From Gari tellinella (lineage: Eukaryota; Mollusca; Bivalvia; Cardiida; Psammobiidae), in contig OV277862.1 in NCBI GenBank assembly GCA_922989275.2, positions 21,929,543-21,993,542 of the forward strand: a stretch of 64,000 nt of DNA, given 5' to 3'. The notes beneath the pieces were generated by a model. It did not search any database. It saw nothing but the letters and a program-made list of their open reading frames with translations, and was not told where the DNA came from. Shown here in pieces: positions 14,339 through 26,019 of the stretch (position 1 is its first letter; each line of letters opens with the position of its first letter). The translations under genes and the position numbers were made by a program.

Positions 14339-14590
14339 TCAATACAGGTTTGACTGAAGAGCTGTGTAATGGTCAGCTGAAGACTTTAACCTCACCAGTA
14401 CCCTGTATATGCATTGGTTGCAAAGAGTGCTCGGAGGAGCTAGATCTATTACATGTAATTCAGAAACAAATCCTTTTAGGAAGACGAACTTGCCTTTATG
14501 TATCAAGATAATCCCAGCCAGTATCATGCAGGATCCACACCACCACAGAAGAGAAAGACTTTCTCCAAACAGCAGCAGACCTAGCACAGC
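14339..14590 (-). CDS. TMEM42: TMEM42, exon 3 (last recognised coding exon)
   Basis: The minus-strand acceptor TTTTGCTAATTTTCAG ends at 14591, and reading starts in phase 0 with AVLGLLLFGESLSLLWW. The residues continue the third helix and form the fourth (CMILAGIILIH). The GE (118-119), WW (125-126) and LIH (138-140) positions agree with the C-terminal half of vertebrate TMEM42. After LIHKG the frame stays open for about 50 more residues, the last ~18 of them read from satellite DNA, to TGA at 14339. That tail has no resemblance to TMEM42 and may not be translated: a GC-type donor (AAAG/GCAAGT) lies just after LIHK and a GTGAGG donor lies at the satellite junction, either of which could lead to a further exon. 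Homology is strong for the first ~33 residues; the 3' end is uncertain. Confidence 0.85.
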   Translation of the reverse strand, partial: AVLGLLLFGESLSLLWWCGSCMILAGIILIHKGKFVFLKGFVSELHVIDLAPPSTLCNQCIYRVLVRLKSSADHYTALQSNLY

Positions 14591-14605
14591 CTGAAAATTA
14601 GCAAA

Positions 14606-16674
14606 ACAAGAGGGCCTGAATGCCCTGATATCGCTCACCTGTTGTACTGAAGTCTGATAGCTTTACCTTTCTGTTTCACCCGTTTTATCTAAATCCATTC
14701 AAATTTGTAGTATAGCATGTAAACAGTTTTGGAATACCTCATAATTCTAATATAGTAGAGTACATCAAGGGCAGGTAACTTAAGAGCCTAAACAATACTG
14801 AAATGAAGCTTTTCTAGCAGTTCAAAGTATATAAAGGGCAGATAACTATTGCCACAATGATTAGATTTCAACAATGATTGCACTCCTTTGAAAACTTATA
14901 GCTATATACTTTGTATGCAAGTATAACAAGAATATCTTTCCCAACGATGGATGCTCCCCACAAAGAAAAAGCCCAAGGTGTAGCATGTTTAGTAGGTGAT
15001 CACAGTATCAAGTTTGATCAACTTACGATTTAACATTCAGGAGATATGCTTCGGACAAAAATGATTTTATTATGAAAAAGGGAGGCAATTCAATATTTGG
15101 AGATGACAGAGTTATAATTCTTGTGTACTACACTTCTTTTTGTCATTCGCTAACACAGTATCAAGGTTCAAGTTACAGTGCGGCAGAAAATTTGATTTTT
15201 TTAAAAAAATTATGTAGAAAAAGGGAGATAATTCAATATTGGGAGATGGCAGAGTTATGGTTCTTGAGTACAGCATTCTTTCTGTCATCTCCTATCACTG
15301 TATCAAGTTTCATCAACTTACAATGCAATGCTCAGGAGATAAGCTCCAGATAAAATTTGATTTTTTTTAAATAGAAAAGGGGAGATAATTAAATATTGGG
15401 AGATGACAGAGTCATGGTTCTTGTGTACTGCACCTCCTTATGTCATCACCTATCACTGTATCAAGTTCCACTAAATTACGGTGTAGCAGTCAAGAGATAT
15501 ACTCCGGACAAAATTGTTTTGTATTTTTAGAAAAAGGGAGATAATTCAATATTGGGAGATGACTGAGTTACCTTTCTTGTGTACTGCACTTCCTTTACTC
15601 ATCCTCTATCACCGTTACAAGTTTCATCAACTTTCAGTGTAACGGTCCAAAGATATGCTCCGGACAAAATTGATTTTTTTTATGAGAAAAAGGGAGATTA
15701 TTCAAAATTGGGAGATGAGAGAGTTACGGTTTTTGTGTACTGCACCTCCTCCTGTCATTCTCTATCACTGTATCAAGTTTCATCAACCTACGGTGTAGCG
15801 TTCAAGAGATATGCTCCGGACAAAAAAGCGTGACAGACGGACGGCATTCTAACGGGAAGATACTTATGTTGCTATTTCTATGCATTTCTTTTGGGTGGCT
15901 AGCCACACAAGCGACAATTTATTTTTGCTCTAACTTGGAAAAAAATGATCTGGAGGCTACCCCTACCCCTAACCCTATGTCCCACAACTGGCCAGGTTAA
16001 TGTCACAAGAAATGGCCAGATTAATGTCACAAGAGACAGCCAGGTTAATGTTTTTCAATTATGGGGCTAAGAATTTTAGCCACATAAGTACCCTCCCGTA
16101 AGCACGGACAGACAGACGGAAACACGGACGGACGGACGGACAAAGCAGCGACTATATGCTCCCCCTCCTAAAGGGGAGCATAATAAAAATCCAGTGAAAC
16201 TGTAGTTGCAAGTGAGTAAACGCTGTTAAATATGGCATTTTTCCGCAATTCAAGGGCAGATAACTCTTGACCTATTAGTCCAATTTCAACCATAATTACA
16301 CTTATTTGAACTCTTATGGTCACAATCTGAGCAAGTTTGAGAAAGATTGGATAAAAATGTTGGCCTCTAGAGTGTAAACACTGTTAAATATGGCATTTTC
16401 AGCAATTCAAAGGTAGATCACTCTTGACCTATTAGTCAGATTTCAACCGTAATTGAACTCTTTCAAACTCTTATGGTAATATATAATCTTGGCAAGTTTG
16501 AGGAAGATTGGATAAACATTTTGGCCTCTAGAGAGTAAACGCTGTTAAATATGGCATGTTCATCAATTCGAAGGTAGATTACTCTTGACCTATAAGTCCG
16601 ATTTCAACCTTAATTGAACTCATCCGATCTCTTATAGTAATATACAATCTGAGTAAGTTTTAAAAAGATTGTAG
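14606..16674 (+). mobile_element. Family A element (copy A3), interrupted and 3'-truncated
   Basis: Family A sequence at 14606-14925 and again at 16183-16674; the gap is a complete family C element. It has the 5' end ACAAGAGGGCC, the CGCTCACC core and about three 160-bp sub-repeats, but stops near 16674 without the hairpin. Its 5' end lies 15 bp upstream (in TMEM42 sense) of the exon 3 acceptor AG. Confidence 0.8.
14926..16182 (+). mobile_element. Family C element, full length
   Basis: The 1,257-bp element starts ACAAGAATATC with GGATGCTCCCC shortly after. It has about six sub-repeats near 154 bp, the 24-bp minisatellite, a GACGGAC microsatellite, and a 3' hairpin ATGCTCCCC...GGGGAGCATA. Joining the flanks (CAAGTATA + ATAAAAATCC) restores the family A sequence seen at 4565-4595 and 21265-21295, so insertion left no target duplication. 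Small frames at 15072-15833 are repeat. Confidence 0.8.
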
Positions 16675-17192
16675 GCCTGTCTTAGCGCTCATGATGAAAT
16701 TTCCGAAAAATGTTAAGATGGCGTAAAATATAATAGATCTAATTGACAAAACTCATTTTCTGTGAATGCAACCGATCATAAAATACTATTTTTCGCAGAA
16801 AACAAAAGAGTTTTCGCACCGGACGGGACTTTTGAACTTTTTTGTCTGATGCTAGTTTACAGCATACACATGTACACCCTTTTCATACATGTAGGTAGTT
16901 TGCACTTTGTTACATCCGGTTTGACTTTCGTTTTAATTGCTCAGAATATAAGCATGAAATTTTCATGGAAGTATAGTTTTATTATAAATTATGGATAATT
17001 CAATAGATTAAATGAATTTCATTTTAAAAAAAAAGTTTGTTTTTTTATAAAAATACACCAAAAAGTGAAAAAAATGAGAAAAAATGATTTTTTTTAATAA
17101 AATGGTTTATATATTTTTTATAAGATCCGGGCCCCTGTGTTATTACATTTGCTATTTCACTAAAACTTTATGTTTGCAAGGCTAAAAAACAA
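16675..17192. other. Unassigned AT-rich intron sequence
   Basis: No repeat family recognised; long A/T runs near 17030-17110. A 78-codon plus frame (16762-16998) shows no motif or splice context. Confidence 0.4.
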
Positions 17193-18437
17193 ACAAGAGC
17201 CCCATGGGGCATATTTCGCTCACCTGAGAATAGCGGAAAAAATGGAGATAATGATTTATGTACAGGACTGACCTAGATATGCAACAGACCAGAACAATTT
17301 GAACAAAAAAAGTAAAGTATATTTAAAAGTGTCACCATACCGAATATAAAAGCTCTGGCCATATTAGTGTCAGAGAAGAAGACATTTGTAATTTTCTCTA
17401 TATAACTCTATGTAAAACTGTGACCCCCCGGTCGGGGCCAATTTTGACACCAGGGGCATAATTTGAACAAACTTGATAGAGGACCTGTAGGCGATGCTAT
17501 GTGCCAAATATCTAAGCTCTGGCCCTTGTAGTTCCAGACAAGAAGATTTTTGTAAGTTTTAATTCATTGAAAAAAATCTATTTTACCTCCTGTGACCTAC
17601 TTATGCAACCGACCAGAACCATTTGAACAATTTTGGTAAAGGACATCTAGAAGTTTGACCATGCTAAATATCAAAGCTCTGACCATATTAGTTTCAGAGA
17701 AGAAGATGTTTGAAAATTTCACTATATAACTCTATGTAAAATTGTGACCCCCGGGGCAGGGCCAATTTTGATCCCAGGGGCATAATTTGAACAAACTTGA
17801 TAGAGGACCTATAGGCAATGCTATGTGCCAAATATCTAAGCTCTGGCCCTTGTAGTTTCAGACAAGAAGATTTTTTTAAGTTTTCATTGAAAAAAATATA
17901 TTTTTAGCTCCTGTGACCTAGTTATGCAACAGACAAGAACCATTTGAACAATTTTGGTAAAAGGACATCTAGAAGTGTCATCATGCTAAATATCAAAGCT
18001 CTGGCCATATTAATTTCAGAGAAGAAGATGTTTGAAAATTTCACTATATAACTCTATGTAAAACTGTGACCCCCGGGGCGGGGCCAATTTTGACCCAAGG
18101 GGCATAATTTGAACAAACTTTATAGAGGACCTGTAGATGATGCTATGTGCCAAATATCTAAGCTCTGGCCCTTGCAGATTTTGACAAACAGATTTTTTAA
18201 GATTTCCTTATTTTTTTCACTTTGGTTGCCATGGCAACCAGAGTTCTGCATTGTTTTTAATTCTTTAAACAAATTAGAAAGAGCTTGACCCAAGGAACAT
18301 TTCTGTAAAGTTTGGTTGAATTCTGCCAAGTGGTATAGGAGGAGATGTCATTTGAAGCAATTGTTAACGACGACGGACGACGGACGACACAAGGCCATAC
18401 CAATAGCTCACATTGAGCCTTTGGCTCAGGTGAGCTA
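17193..18437 (+). mobile_element. Family B rolling-circle-like element (B1)
   Basis: Starts ACAAGAGCCCCATGGGGC (palindrome) and TTCGCTCACCTGAG. It has three sub-repeats of ~322 bp (the AGACCAGAAC motif at 17287, 17611 and 17932), a perfect GTTGCCATGGCAAC palindrome at 18225, a GACGACGGAC microsatellite, and a terminal hairpin AGCTCACATTGAGCC...GGCTCAGGTGAGCTA. The minus-strand frames at 18120-18573 are repeat translations. Confidence 0.8.
18225..18238. promoter_or_regulatory. X-box (RFX-type) palindrome in B1
   Basis: GTTGCCATGGCAAC matches the RFX-factor X-box consensus (GTTGCYATGGNAAC) and is a perfect inverted repeat. It lies about 200 bp before the element's 3' end. Binding is not shown by sequence alone. 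Confidence 0.5.
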
Positions 18438-18444
18438 AAAATAA

Positions 18445-20289
18445 ACAAGAGACCCAGAGGGTCACATTTCGCTCACCTGAGGACATTGTACCATAGAATC
18501 TGACTGGGCAAGACAACATTTTGAAATAGCTATCACCCAGGTGCCATAATTTGATCTTGGTAGAGGACCACAATGCGAAGCTACAAGTCAGATATTAATG
18601 ATCTGGGCCTTACGGTTTAAGAGAAGAAGACTTTTAAGGTTTTCCTATAAAAACTGATAAGCCCCTGGGTGGGGCCAATTTTGGCACAGGTGTCATAATT
18701 TGAATACACTTGGTAGGGAACCACAAGGCAAAGCTATATGTCAAATATTAAAGACCTGGGCCTTACAGTTTCAGAGTAAAAGATTCTTAAAGGTTTTCCT
18801 ATATATGTCAATGTAAAACGGATAAGCCCCGGGGCGGGGCCAAATTTGATCAAGGGGTCATAATTTGAACAATCTTGGTAGAGTACCATAGGGCAAAGCT
18901 ACATGTCAAATATAAATGATCTTGGCCTTACGGTTCCAGAGAAGAAGATTTTTAAAGGTTTTCCTATGAAAAACTAATAGGCCCGAGGGCGTGGCAATTT
19001 TTGGCCCGGGGGTCATAATTTGAACAGTCTTGGTAGAAGACCATAAGGCAAAGCTATATGTCAAATATTAAAGATCTAGGCCATACAGTTTAAGAGAAGA
19101 CACTTTTTAAAGGTTTTCCTATATAAGTCTATGTAAAACTGATAAGCCCCGAGGCGGGGCCATTTTTGACCCAGGGGTTATAATTTGAACAACTTTGGTA
19201 GAGGACTATAAGGCAAAGCTACATGTTAAATATAAATGATCTAGGCCTAACAGTTTCAGAGAAGAAGATTTTTAAAGGTTTTCCTATGAAAAACTGATAA
19301 GCCCGAGGGCGGGGCCATTTTTGGCCCAGGGGTCATAATTTGAAAATCTTCGTAGAGGACCACAAGGCAAAGCTATATGTCAAATATTAAAGATCTGGGC
19401 CTTACAGTTTCAGAGAAGAAGATTTTTAAAGGTTTTCCTATATAAGTCTATGTAAAACTGATAAGCCCCTGGGCGGGGCCAATTTTGACCCGGGGTCATA
19501 ATTTGAACAATCTTGGTAGAGGACCATAAGGCAAAGCTATATGTCAAATATTAATGATCTAGGCCATACAGTTTCTGAGAAGAAGATTTTTTAAGGTTTT
19601 TCTAAGAAAAACTGATAAGCCCCAGGGCAGGGCCATTTTTGGCCCCAGGGTCAAAATTTGAACAAGCTTGCTAGAAGATCATTAGGTCATGATACATACC
19701 AAATATCAAAGGTCTGGGCCTTTGGGTTTCTGAGAAGAAGATTTTTTAAGATTTTCTTATGCATTAAAAGTTGTCAATACGGTCATGTTAGAAAATCTGG
19801 TCCTACAGCAAGGGGAATAACTCTAGCCAAAATCTTTGAACAAGATTTCGTTCCCCCTTGTCACTGATGCTTCTGACAAAATTTGGTTGAAATCGGGTCA
19901 GTGATTTCAGAGGAGATGTTGTTTGAAAATGTGAACGGACGACGTACGCCGGACGCCAGACACCGGACGACGGACGGAATGGTATCACAATAGCTCATCC
20001 TGAGCCTTCGGCTCAGGTGAGCTAAAAACTGATAAGCCCCGGGTGGGGCCATTTTTGACCCAGGGGTCATTATTTGAACAGTCTTGCTATAAAGGTTCAC
20101 AACATGATGCTACATGTGAAATTTGGTTGTCCTAGGACTAATAGTTTTTGACAAGAAGATGTTTAAAGTTTTGACTTTAATTTTCAATATTACGTAGCTC
20201 AGGTGAGCTAAAAAGTTTGACGACGGACGGACTGTCGGACTGACGACACAGGGCGATCACAATAGCTCACCTTGGCACTTCGTGAGCTA
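18445..20289 (+). mobile_element. Family B element (B2) with two 3' ends
   Basis: Starts ACAAGAGACCCAGAGGGTC and TTCGCTCACC. The body has alternating ~153- and ~165-bp sub-repeats carrying GATAAGCCCC (18656, 18821, 18974, 19141, 19297, 19461, 19614). One complete 3' hairpin ends at 20024. The sub-repeat then continues (20026-20210) to a second microsatellite and a second hairpin ending at 20289. This is a composite of two related elements or a nested insertion that lost its 5' end. Confidence 0.7.
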
Positions 20290-20646
20290 AAAATGGACCA
20301 GGCTTAACTTGAAACTGGAATTGTCCATTTGAAGTTTCAGGGGTGAATGAGTTAATTTTAATATTGTCAACTTCATAAAGTTCAGAACATTCAGGTATAC
20401 CTTAAAATTCCTCAAATTTGGGACACACTGAATAACTGCTGTAATTATCCTAAAATCTAAACTAATTCTTTTATCACACAATAATTTGTCAAAATGATGC
20501 AAACTGAATGAATCAATGGCAAACAGTGTAGACCCTGATCAGACTGCTCCTGAGGGAGCACTTGCTCAGAGTCTACACTGTTTGTTCAGGCCTGACTATC
20601 CTAATCAGTGTTTTTTCTCCTTATATTACTGGTACCCATAAACGGA
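20290..20646. other. Intron sequence duplicated at 24691-25046
   Basis: Apart from the hairpin at 20521-20584 no feature is recognised. It matches 24691-25046 closely and stops abruptly at CGGAG in both copies, which marks a duplication breakpoint. Confidence 0.6.
20521..20584. repeat. Hairpin repeat
   Basis: Inverted arms AAACAGTGTAGACCCTGATC and GAGTCTACACTGTTT around GCTCC/GGAGC. It is a variant of the GGATCC-core hairpins at 33187, 38727, 43694, 54813 and 63727. Confidence 0.7.
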
Positions 20647-20988
20647 GGGCCACATTTCGCTCACCTGAGACATTGTAACATAGAAGCTGACTGGGCAAGA
20701 CAACATTTTGATATAGCTATGATCCACATGTCATTATTTGATCTCGGTAGAGGACTACAATGCAAGCTACATCTCAGATATTAATGATCTAGGCCTTACA
20801 ATTTAAAGACGATTTCTACAGTTAGTTTCCTTCCAAGATTTTTTTTTATTTTTTTACATTTTGTTGTTCAAAGTATGCTGAATTCAAATAAAACAAGAAA
20901 ACAGGGGGTTACTAACTTTATTTTTGAGTTTTTACCATGACATAAATATAAGGGTGTTGTTTTGCATTTTACATGTGTTACAGTACAA

Positions 20989-22330
20989 ACAAGAGGGCCT
21001 GAAGGCCCTGATATTGCTCACCATTTGTAATGAAGCCTGATAGCTTTACCTTTCAATTTCACCCGTTTTATTCTAAATCCATTCAAGTTTGTCGACCTAC
21101 TGTAGTATAGTAGAGTACATCAAAGGCAAATAACAATGGGCTTAAACAATACTGAAATGAAGCCTTTTTCTAGCATTTCAAAGTATATCAAGGGCAGGTA
21201 ACTATTGCCACAATGATAAAATTTCAACAATAACTGCACTCCTTCGAGGACGTATAGCTACATCCTTTGTGTACAAGTATAATCAAAATCCATTGAAAAC
21301 TGTAGTTGCAATTCAAAGGTAGATATATTTTGGATCTATTTGTCAGATTCCAACCATAATCACCCTTTTTCGAACTCTTATGGTCATATACAATCTGGGT
21401 AAGTTTGAGAGAGTTTGGATAAATATTGTGGCCTCTAGAGCGTTAACACTGTTAAATTTATCATTTTCAGCAATTCAAAGGTAGATAACTCCTGACCTAT
21501 TGTTCAGATTACAACCTTAATTGAACTCATCTGAAGTCTTATGGTAATATACAATCTGAGTAAGTTTGAGAAAGGTTGGATAAAAGTTGTGGCCTCTAGA
21601 GTGTAAACATCGTTAAATATGGCATTTTCAGCAATTCAAAGGTAGATAACTCTCGACTTATGAGTCTGATTTCAACTCATCTGAACTCTTATAGTCATAT
21701 ACAATCTGAGCAAGTTTGAAATAGATTGGATAAAAATTGTGAACTCTAACATGTAAACACTGTTAAATATGGCATTATCAGCAATTCAAAGGTAGATAAT
21801 TCTTGATCTTTTAGTCAGATTTCAATCAAAATCGAACTCATTCAAACTCTTATGGTCATATACAATCTGGATAAGTTTTAAAAATATTGGATACATACTG
21901 TGGCCTCTAGAGTGTAAACACCGCTAAAAATGGCATTTTCAGCAATTCAAAGGTAGACAACTCTTGATCTATTTATCAGATTTCAACCATAATCGAACTC
22001 TTCCGAATTCTTATGGTAATATACAATCTGGACAAGTTTTAGAAAGATTGGATAAATACTGTGGCCTCTAGAGTGTAAACACTGTTAAATATAGCATTTT
22101 CAGCAGTTCAAAGGTAGATAACTCATGACCTATTTGTCAGATTTCAACCATAATTGAACTCATCCGAGCTCTTATGGCAAGATACCATCTGAGCAAGTTT
22201 GAGAAAGATTGGATAAATATTGTGGCCTCTAGAGTGTAAACACTAAAATTGTTGACGCCGGAAGACGCACGACGGATGCCGGACATTCAAGGATTGCAAA
22301 AGCTCACCCTGAGCTAGCTCAGGTGAGCTA
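20989..22330 (+). mobile_element. Family A element (copy A4)
   Basis: Complete copy of 1,342 bp: ACAAGAGGGCCTGAAGGCCC start, ATTGCTCACC core, six or more ~160-bp sub-repeats, CGCACGACGGATGCCGGAC, and terminal AGCTCACC...GGTGAGCTA. It is longer than A1 and A2 because of extra sub-repeats. Confidence 0.85.
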
Positions 22331-23040
22331 AAAATCGTGACATCGGCGCTATTTCGTAAATTTCTTAAAAACTTATCCAAGAATTTTTTTCATAATTTCC
22401 CATTATGTGCTTTAGAGTATCCTTAACATGAAATCAAAACAAAATGTATGGGTGGCAAGCTTCGTTTTCAAGTAATAACTCGTTTTATGACCTAGGGGTG
22501 GTGCTCTGCCCTGAAAAATAGTTATGATTTTATGCCAATTATATTGATACATGCAGTATGGTAACCAATTTGCATGAAAATTACACCATATGTATCTCTG
22601 TACATGGAATGGAAAAAAATATCTAGAAAATTTATTTCCCGTATCCGGTTGCCATGGCAACGTGAAAATATGGTTTCCCCCTAAAATCAGTGTATTTTGA
22701 TGACTAAACAATGACAAATTCATAGCATTTTCTAGGAAAATACTGTTTATATCTCAGATAAAATATAAACATTCAGTTTTAACACGAGAATGATACCTGG
22801 TTACCTTAGCAACCCACTCAAAGCATTTGCTAAATCGAGCATTATATTGCAAATATGAGTCGAATTTGAGATTTTTTAGGGTAAATTACAGCATTATGTA
22901 TGTAAGTTTCTATATCATTATTGCAAGGTAACATTGTGATATAAAGATTCATTTTTGACATAAAAACAACATTTGATTACCTTAGCAACCATTTACAGAA
23001 ATTGCTAAATGAGAGCATTATATAAAATTGAATTTGAAAG
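22331..23040. other. Unassigned AT-rich sequence with X-box
   Basis: No ends or coding capacity recognised. It contains a perfect GTTGCCATGGCAAC (22648-22661), and two diverged segments of ~180 bp share TTACCTTAGCAACC (near 22801 and 22978). The minus frame at 22412-22723 has no recognisable motif. Confidence 0.35.
22648..22661. promoter_or_regulatory. X-box (RFX-type) palindrome
   Basis: Perfect GTTGCCATGGCAAC, in sequence different from the family B copies of the same motif. Confidence 0.45.
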
Positions 23041-24690
23041 GTTTTCCCATAAAAAAACTGACAAGCCCAGGGCGGGGCCAATTTGAGTCCGGGTCATAAT
23101 TTGTACACACTTCGTAGAGAACCACAAAGCAAAGCTATATGTCAAATATTAAAGATCAGGGTCATACAGTTTTAGAAAAGAAGATTTTTAAAGGTTTTAC
23201 TATATAAGTCTATGTAAAACTGATAAGCCCTGGGATGGGCCAAATTTGATCCAGGGGTCATAATTTGAAAAATCTTGGTAGAGGATAATAGGGCAAAGCT
23301 ACATGTCAAATATAAATGATCTAGGCCTTACGGTTTCAGAGAAGAAGATTTTTAAAGGTTTTCCTATGAAAAACTAATAAGCCCGAGGCGTGGCCATTTT
23401 TGGCCCGGGTGTCTAAATATGAACAATCTTGGTAGAGGGTCCACAAGGCAAAGCTATATATCAAATATTAAAGATCTAGGCCTTACAGTTTCAGAGAAGA
23501 AGATTTGTAAAGGGTTTTCCTATATAAGTCTATGTAAAACTGATAAGCCCCGGGGCGGGGCCTATTTTGACCCAGGGGTCATAGTTTGAACAACTTTGGC
23601 AGAGGACCACAAGGCAAAGCTATATATCAAATATTAAAAAATCTGGGCCTTACAGTTTCAGAGAAGAAGATTTTTAAAGGTTTTCCTGTAAAAAAACTGA
23701 TAAGCCAAAGGGCGGGGCCAATTTTGACCCAGGGGTCATAATTTGAACAATCTTCGTAGAGGACCACAAGGCAAAGCTACATGTCAAATATTAAAGATCT
23801 GGGCCTTACAGTTTCAGAGAAGAAGATTTTTAAAGGTTTTCTTATATAAGTCTAGGTAAAACTGATAAGCCCCGGGGCGGGGCCAATTTTGACCGGGGGT
23901 CATAATTTGAACAATCTTGGTAGAAGACCATAAGGCAAAGCTACATGGTAAATATAAATGATCTAGGCCATACAGTTTCTGAGAAGAAGATTTTTAAAGG
24001 ATTTCCTAAGTAAAACTGATAAGCCCCAGGGCAGGGCCATTTTAAGCCCCAGGGTCAAAATTTGAACAATCTTGCTAGAAGATCATTAGGTCATGATACA
24101 TGTACATACCAAATATCAAAGGTCTGGGCCTTTGGGTTTCTGAGGAGAAGATTTTTTAAGATTTTCTTATGCATTAAAAGCTGTCTATACGGTCAGGTTA
24201 GAAAATCTGGTCCCAAAGCAAGGGGAATAACTTTAGCCAAAATCTTTGAACAAGATTTCGTTCCCCCTTGTCACTGATGCTTCTGATTAAGTTTGGTTGA
24301 AATCGGATCAGTGGTTTCTGAGGAGATGTTGTTTGAAAATGTGAACGGACGACGTACGCCGGACGCCAGACACCGGACGGAATGGTATCACAATAGCTCA
24401 TCCTGAGCCTTCGGCTCAGGTGAGCTAAAAACTGATAAGCCCCGGGCGGGGCCATTTTTGACCCAGGGGTCATTATTTGAACAGTCTTGCTAAAGGTTCA
24501 CAACATGATGCTACATGTGAAATTTGGTTGTCCTAGGACTAATAGTTTTTGACAAGTAGATGTTAAAAGTTTTGACTTTAATTTTCAATATTACGTAGCT
24601 CAGGTGAGCTAAAAAGTTTGACGACGGACAGACTGTCGGACTGACGACACAGGGCGATCACAATAGCTCACCTTGGCACTTCGTGAGCTA
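23041..24690 (+). mobile_element. Family B element, 5'-truncated, two 3' ends
   Basis: GATAAGCCCC sub-repeats as in B2, with a hairpin ending at 24427 and a second ending at 24690, each preceded by a GACGGAC-type tract. It is the duplicate of the 3' part of B2. Confidence 0.7.
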
Positions 24691-24919
24691 AAAATGGACC
24701 TGGCTTAACTTGAAACTGGAATTGTCCATTTGAAGTTTCAGGGGTGAATGAGTTAATTTTAATATTGTCAACTTCATAAAGTTCAGAACATTCAGATACC
24801 TTAAAATTCCTCAAATTTGGGACACACTGAATAACTGCTGTAATTATCCTAAAATCTAAACTAATTCTTTTATCACACAATAATTTGTCAAAATGATGCA
24901 AACTGAATGAATCAATGGC

Positions 24920-24983
24920 AAACAGTGTAGACCCTGATCAGACTGCTCCTGAGGGAGCACTTGCTCAGAGTCTACACTGTTTG
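24920..24983. repeat. Hairpin repeat
   Basis: Duplicate of the hairpin at 20521-20584. Confidence 0.7.
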
Positions 24984-25046
24984 TTCAGGCCTGACTATCC
25001 TAATCAGTGTTTTTTCTCCTTATATTACTGGTACCCATAAACGGAG

Positions 25047-25443
25047 TCATTCCCAATTGCCAAAACTGACCATTTTTCCCAATCTTTGGTAATAATATTC
25101 CCAATTTGAAGAGTTTAGATCGAGCAGAGTTTTGTTTTAAGCATCTTTATAGCAAATCCTGCTACAAATGTAATGCCAGCTGAAGACCCATACCCTTACA
25201 GAGGGTATAATTGGACAATTTATTGCTTGCAGTCAAGTTCAGTTTGAATCTTATATAGTTAACTGATTTATATGATCCATGCAAGATTCCCAATTTGACT
25301 TAAAACGACGAACATTTTCCCCAATTTCTGTCTAAAAACGACGCAATTTTTTCCCACTTCGCTCAGAACCTGAGTCATTCCCAATTAATTGGCCTAAGAA
25401 AAACCCTGCTAATACATGTACATAGGGTAGTTACAGTACTCAC
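25047..25443. other. Unassigned intron sequence
   Basis: GAGTCATTCCCAATT occurs near 25044 and again near 25372, bounding ~330 bp that may be an old short insertion. No coding capacity seen. Confidence 0.35.
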
Positions 25444-25590
25444 TGTAAATAAGAAGTTAGCTCCTGTGTTGGTTATTGTAGCTTCAACTGTTGAAGTACA
25501 GTATTGTAGTGACTTCGTATAAAATGTCCACATCAGGGCATTGAACAGGATAGTACAAGCAAAACAGAAAATCCTCAACCCAAATGTCAC
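25444..25590 (-). CDS. TMEM42: TMEM42, exon 2
   Basis: 147 bp, 49 codons, phase 0 at both ends. The acceptor is TTTGATTATTTCAG; the first residues VTFGLRIFCFACTILFNALMW form the second helix, and the third begins in TVEATITNTGANFLF. The donor is GTGAGT (25443-25438). The NALMWTFY block (77-84) and the following SLQYCTSTVEATITNT correspond to the most conserved part of TMEM42, where human has a NSLMWTFFSRGL stretch. It joins exon 1 and exon 3 without frame change. Confidence 0.92.
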
Positions 25591-26019
25591 CTGAAATAAT
25601 CAAAGAATACAATGGAACTCACAAATACATCAACAAGAGGCCCATGCAGCCCTAAAGGGCTCACCTGGAAATCACCTGTAGACAGGGTCATTATTTAACA
25701 AAGGGAAATAACTATTTCAAACTTGATAAAGAAGCGTTGGATTAAGCTCTGGCCATAATAGTTTCAGAGAAGAAGATCCATGCTTGAAGATTTCACTATA
25801 TAATTCTATGTAAAACTGTGATCTCCGGAGAGGGGTCATTTTTTTTACCCCAGGGACATAATTTGAACAATCTTGATTGAGGACCTGTAGATGATGCTTT
25901 GTGCCAAATATCTAAGTTTATGGCGCCAAGACCCATGGTCACATTCCAACTGATTTGTTGTGTACCAGGGTGGGGTTACAGGAGGTGATAGCTGCCTTAC
26001 GCTCTAGGCGTTTTAGATG

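Larger units (their letters stand above)
600..14395 (+). repeat. 92-bp satellite array
   Basis: Tandem repeat with monomers of about 91-92 bp: CAACACAGG begins at 616, 708 and 800. Conserved blocks within a monomer are GGTCAACACAGGTTTGAT, GAACAGCTGTGTAATG, GGAGACTTTAACCTCACTG and AACACTGAATACAAGCTAT. After removing two inserted elements, length divided by period gives roughly 120 monomers. Variants alternate AACAGCTG/AACAACTG and ATCTGCTG/GTCAGATG. The array begins directly after the family C 3' end and stops at CTCAC (14395), inside the last recognised TMEM42 exon. Frames at 7660-8016 and 12953-13150 (minus) are satellite translations. Confidence 0.95.
20647..25046 (+). repeat. Degenerate direct duplication of 18457-20646
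   Basis: A 5' family B fragment (20647-20805, lacking ACAAGA) resumes at 23041 and runs to 24690 with the same two hairpin ends, then the same flank and hairpin. Offsets to the first copy are about 4,400 bp (19614/24018; 20521/24920). The middle, 20806-23040, was inserted later or lost from the other copy. Confidence 0.7.

Noticed and set aside
600..14395. CRISPR-like array
   Set aside because: The units are contiguous 92-bp monomers without distinct repeat and spacer parts, in an animal genome.
16762..16998. 78-codon frame with hydrophobic stretch
   Set aside because: AT-rich unassigned sequence, no donor or acceptor, no recognisable family.
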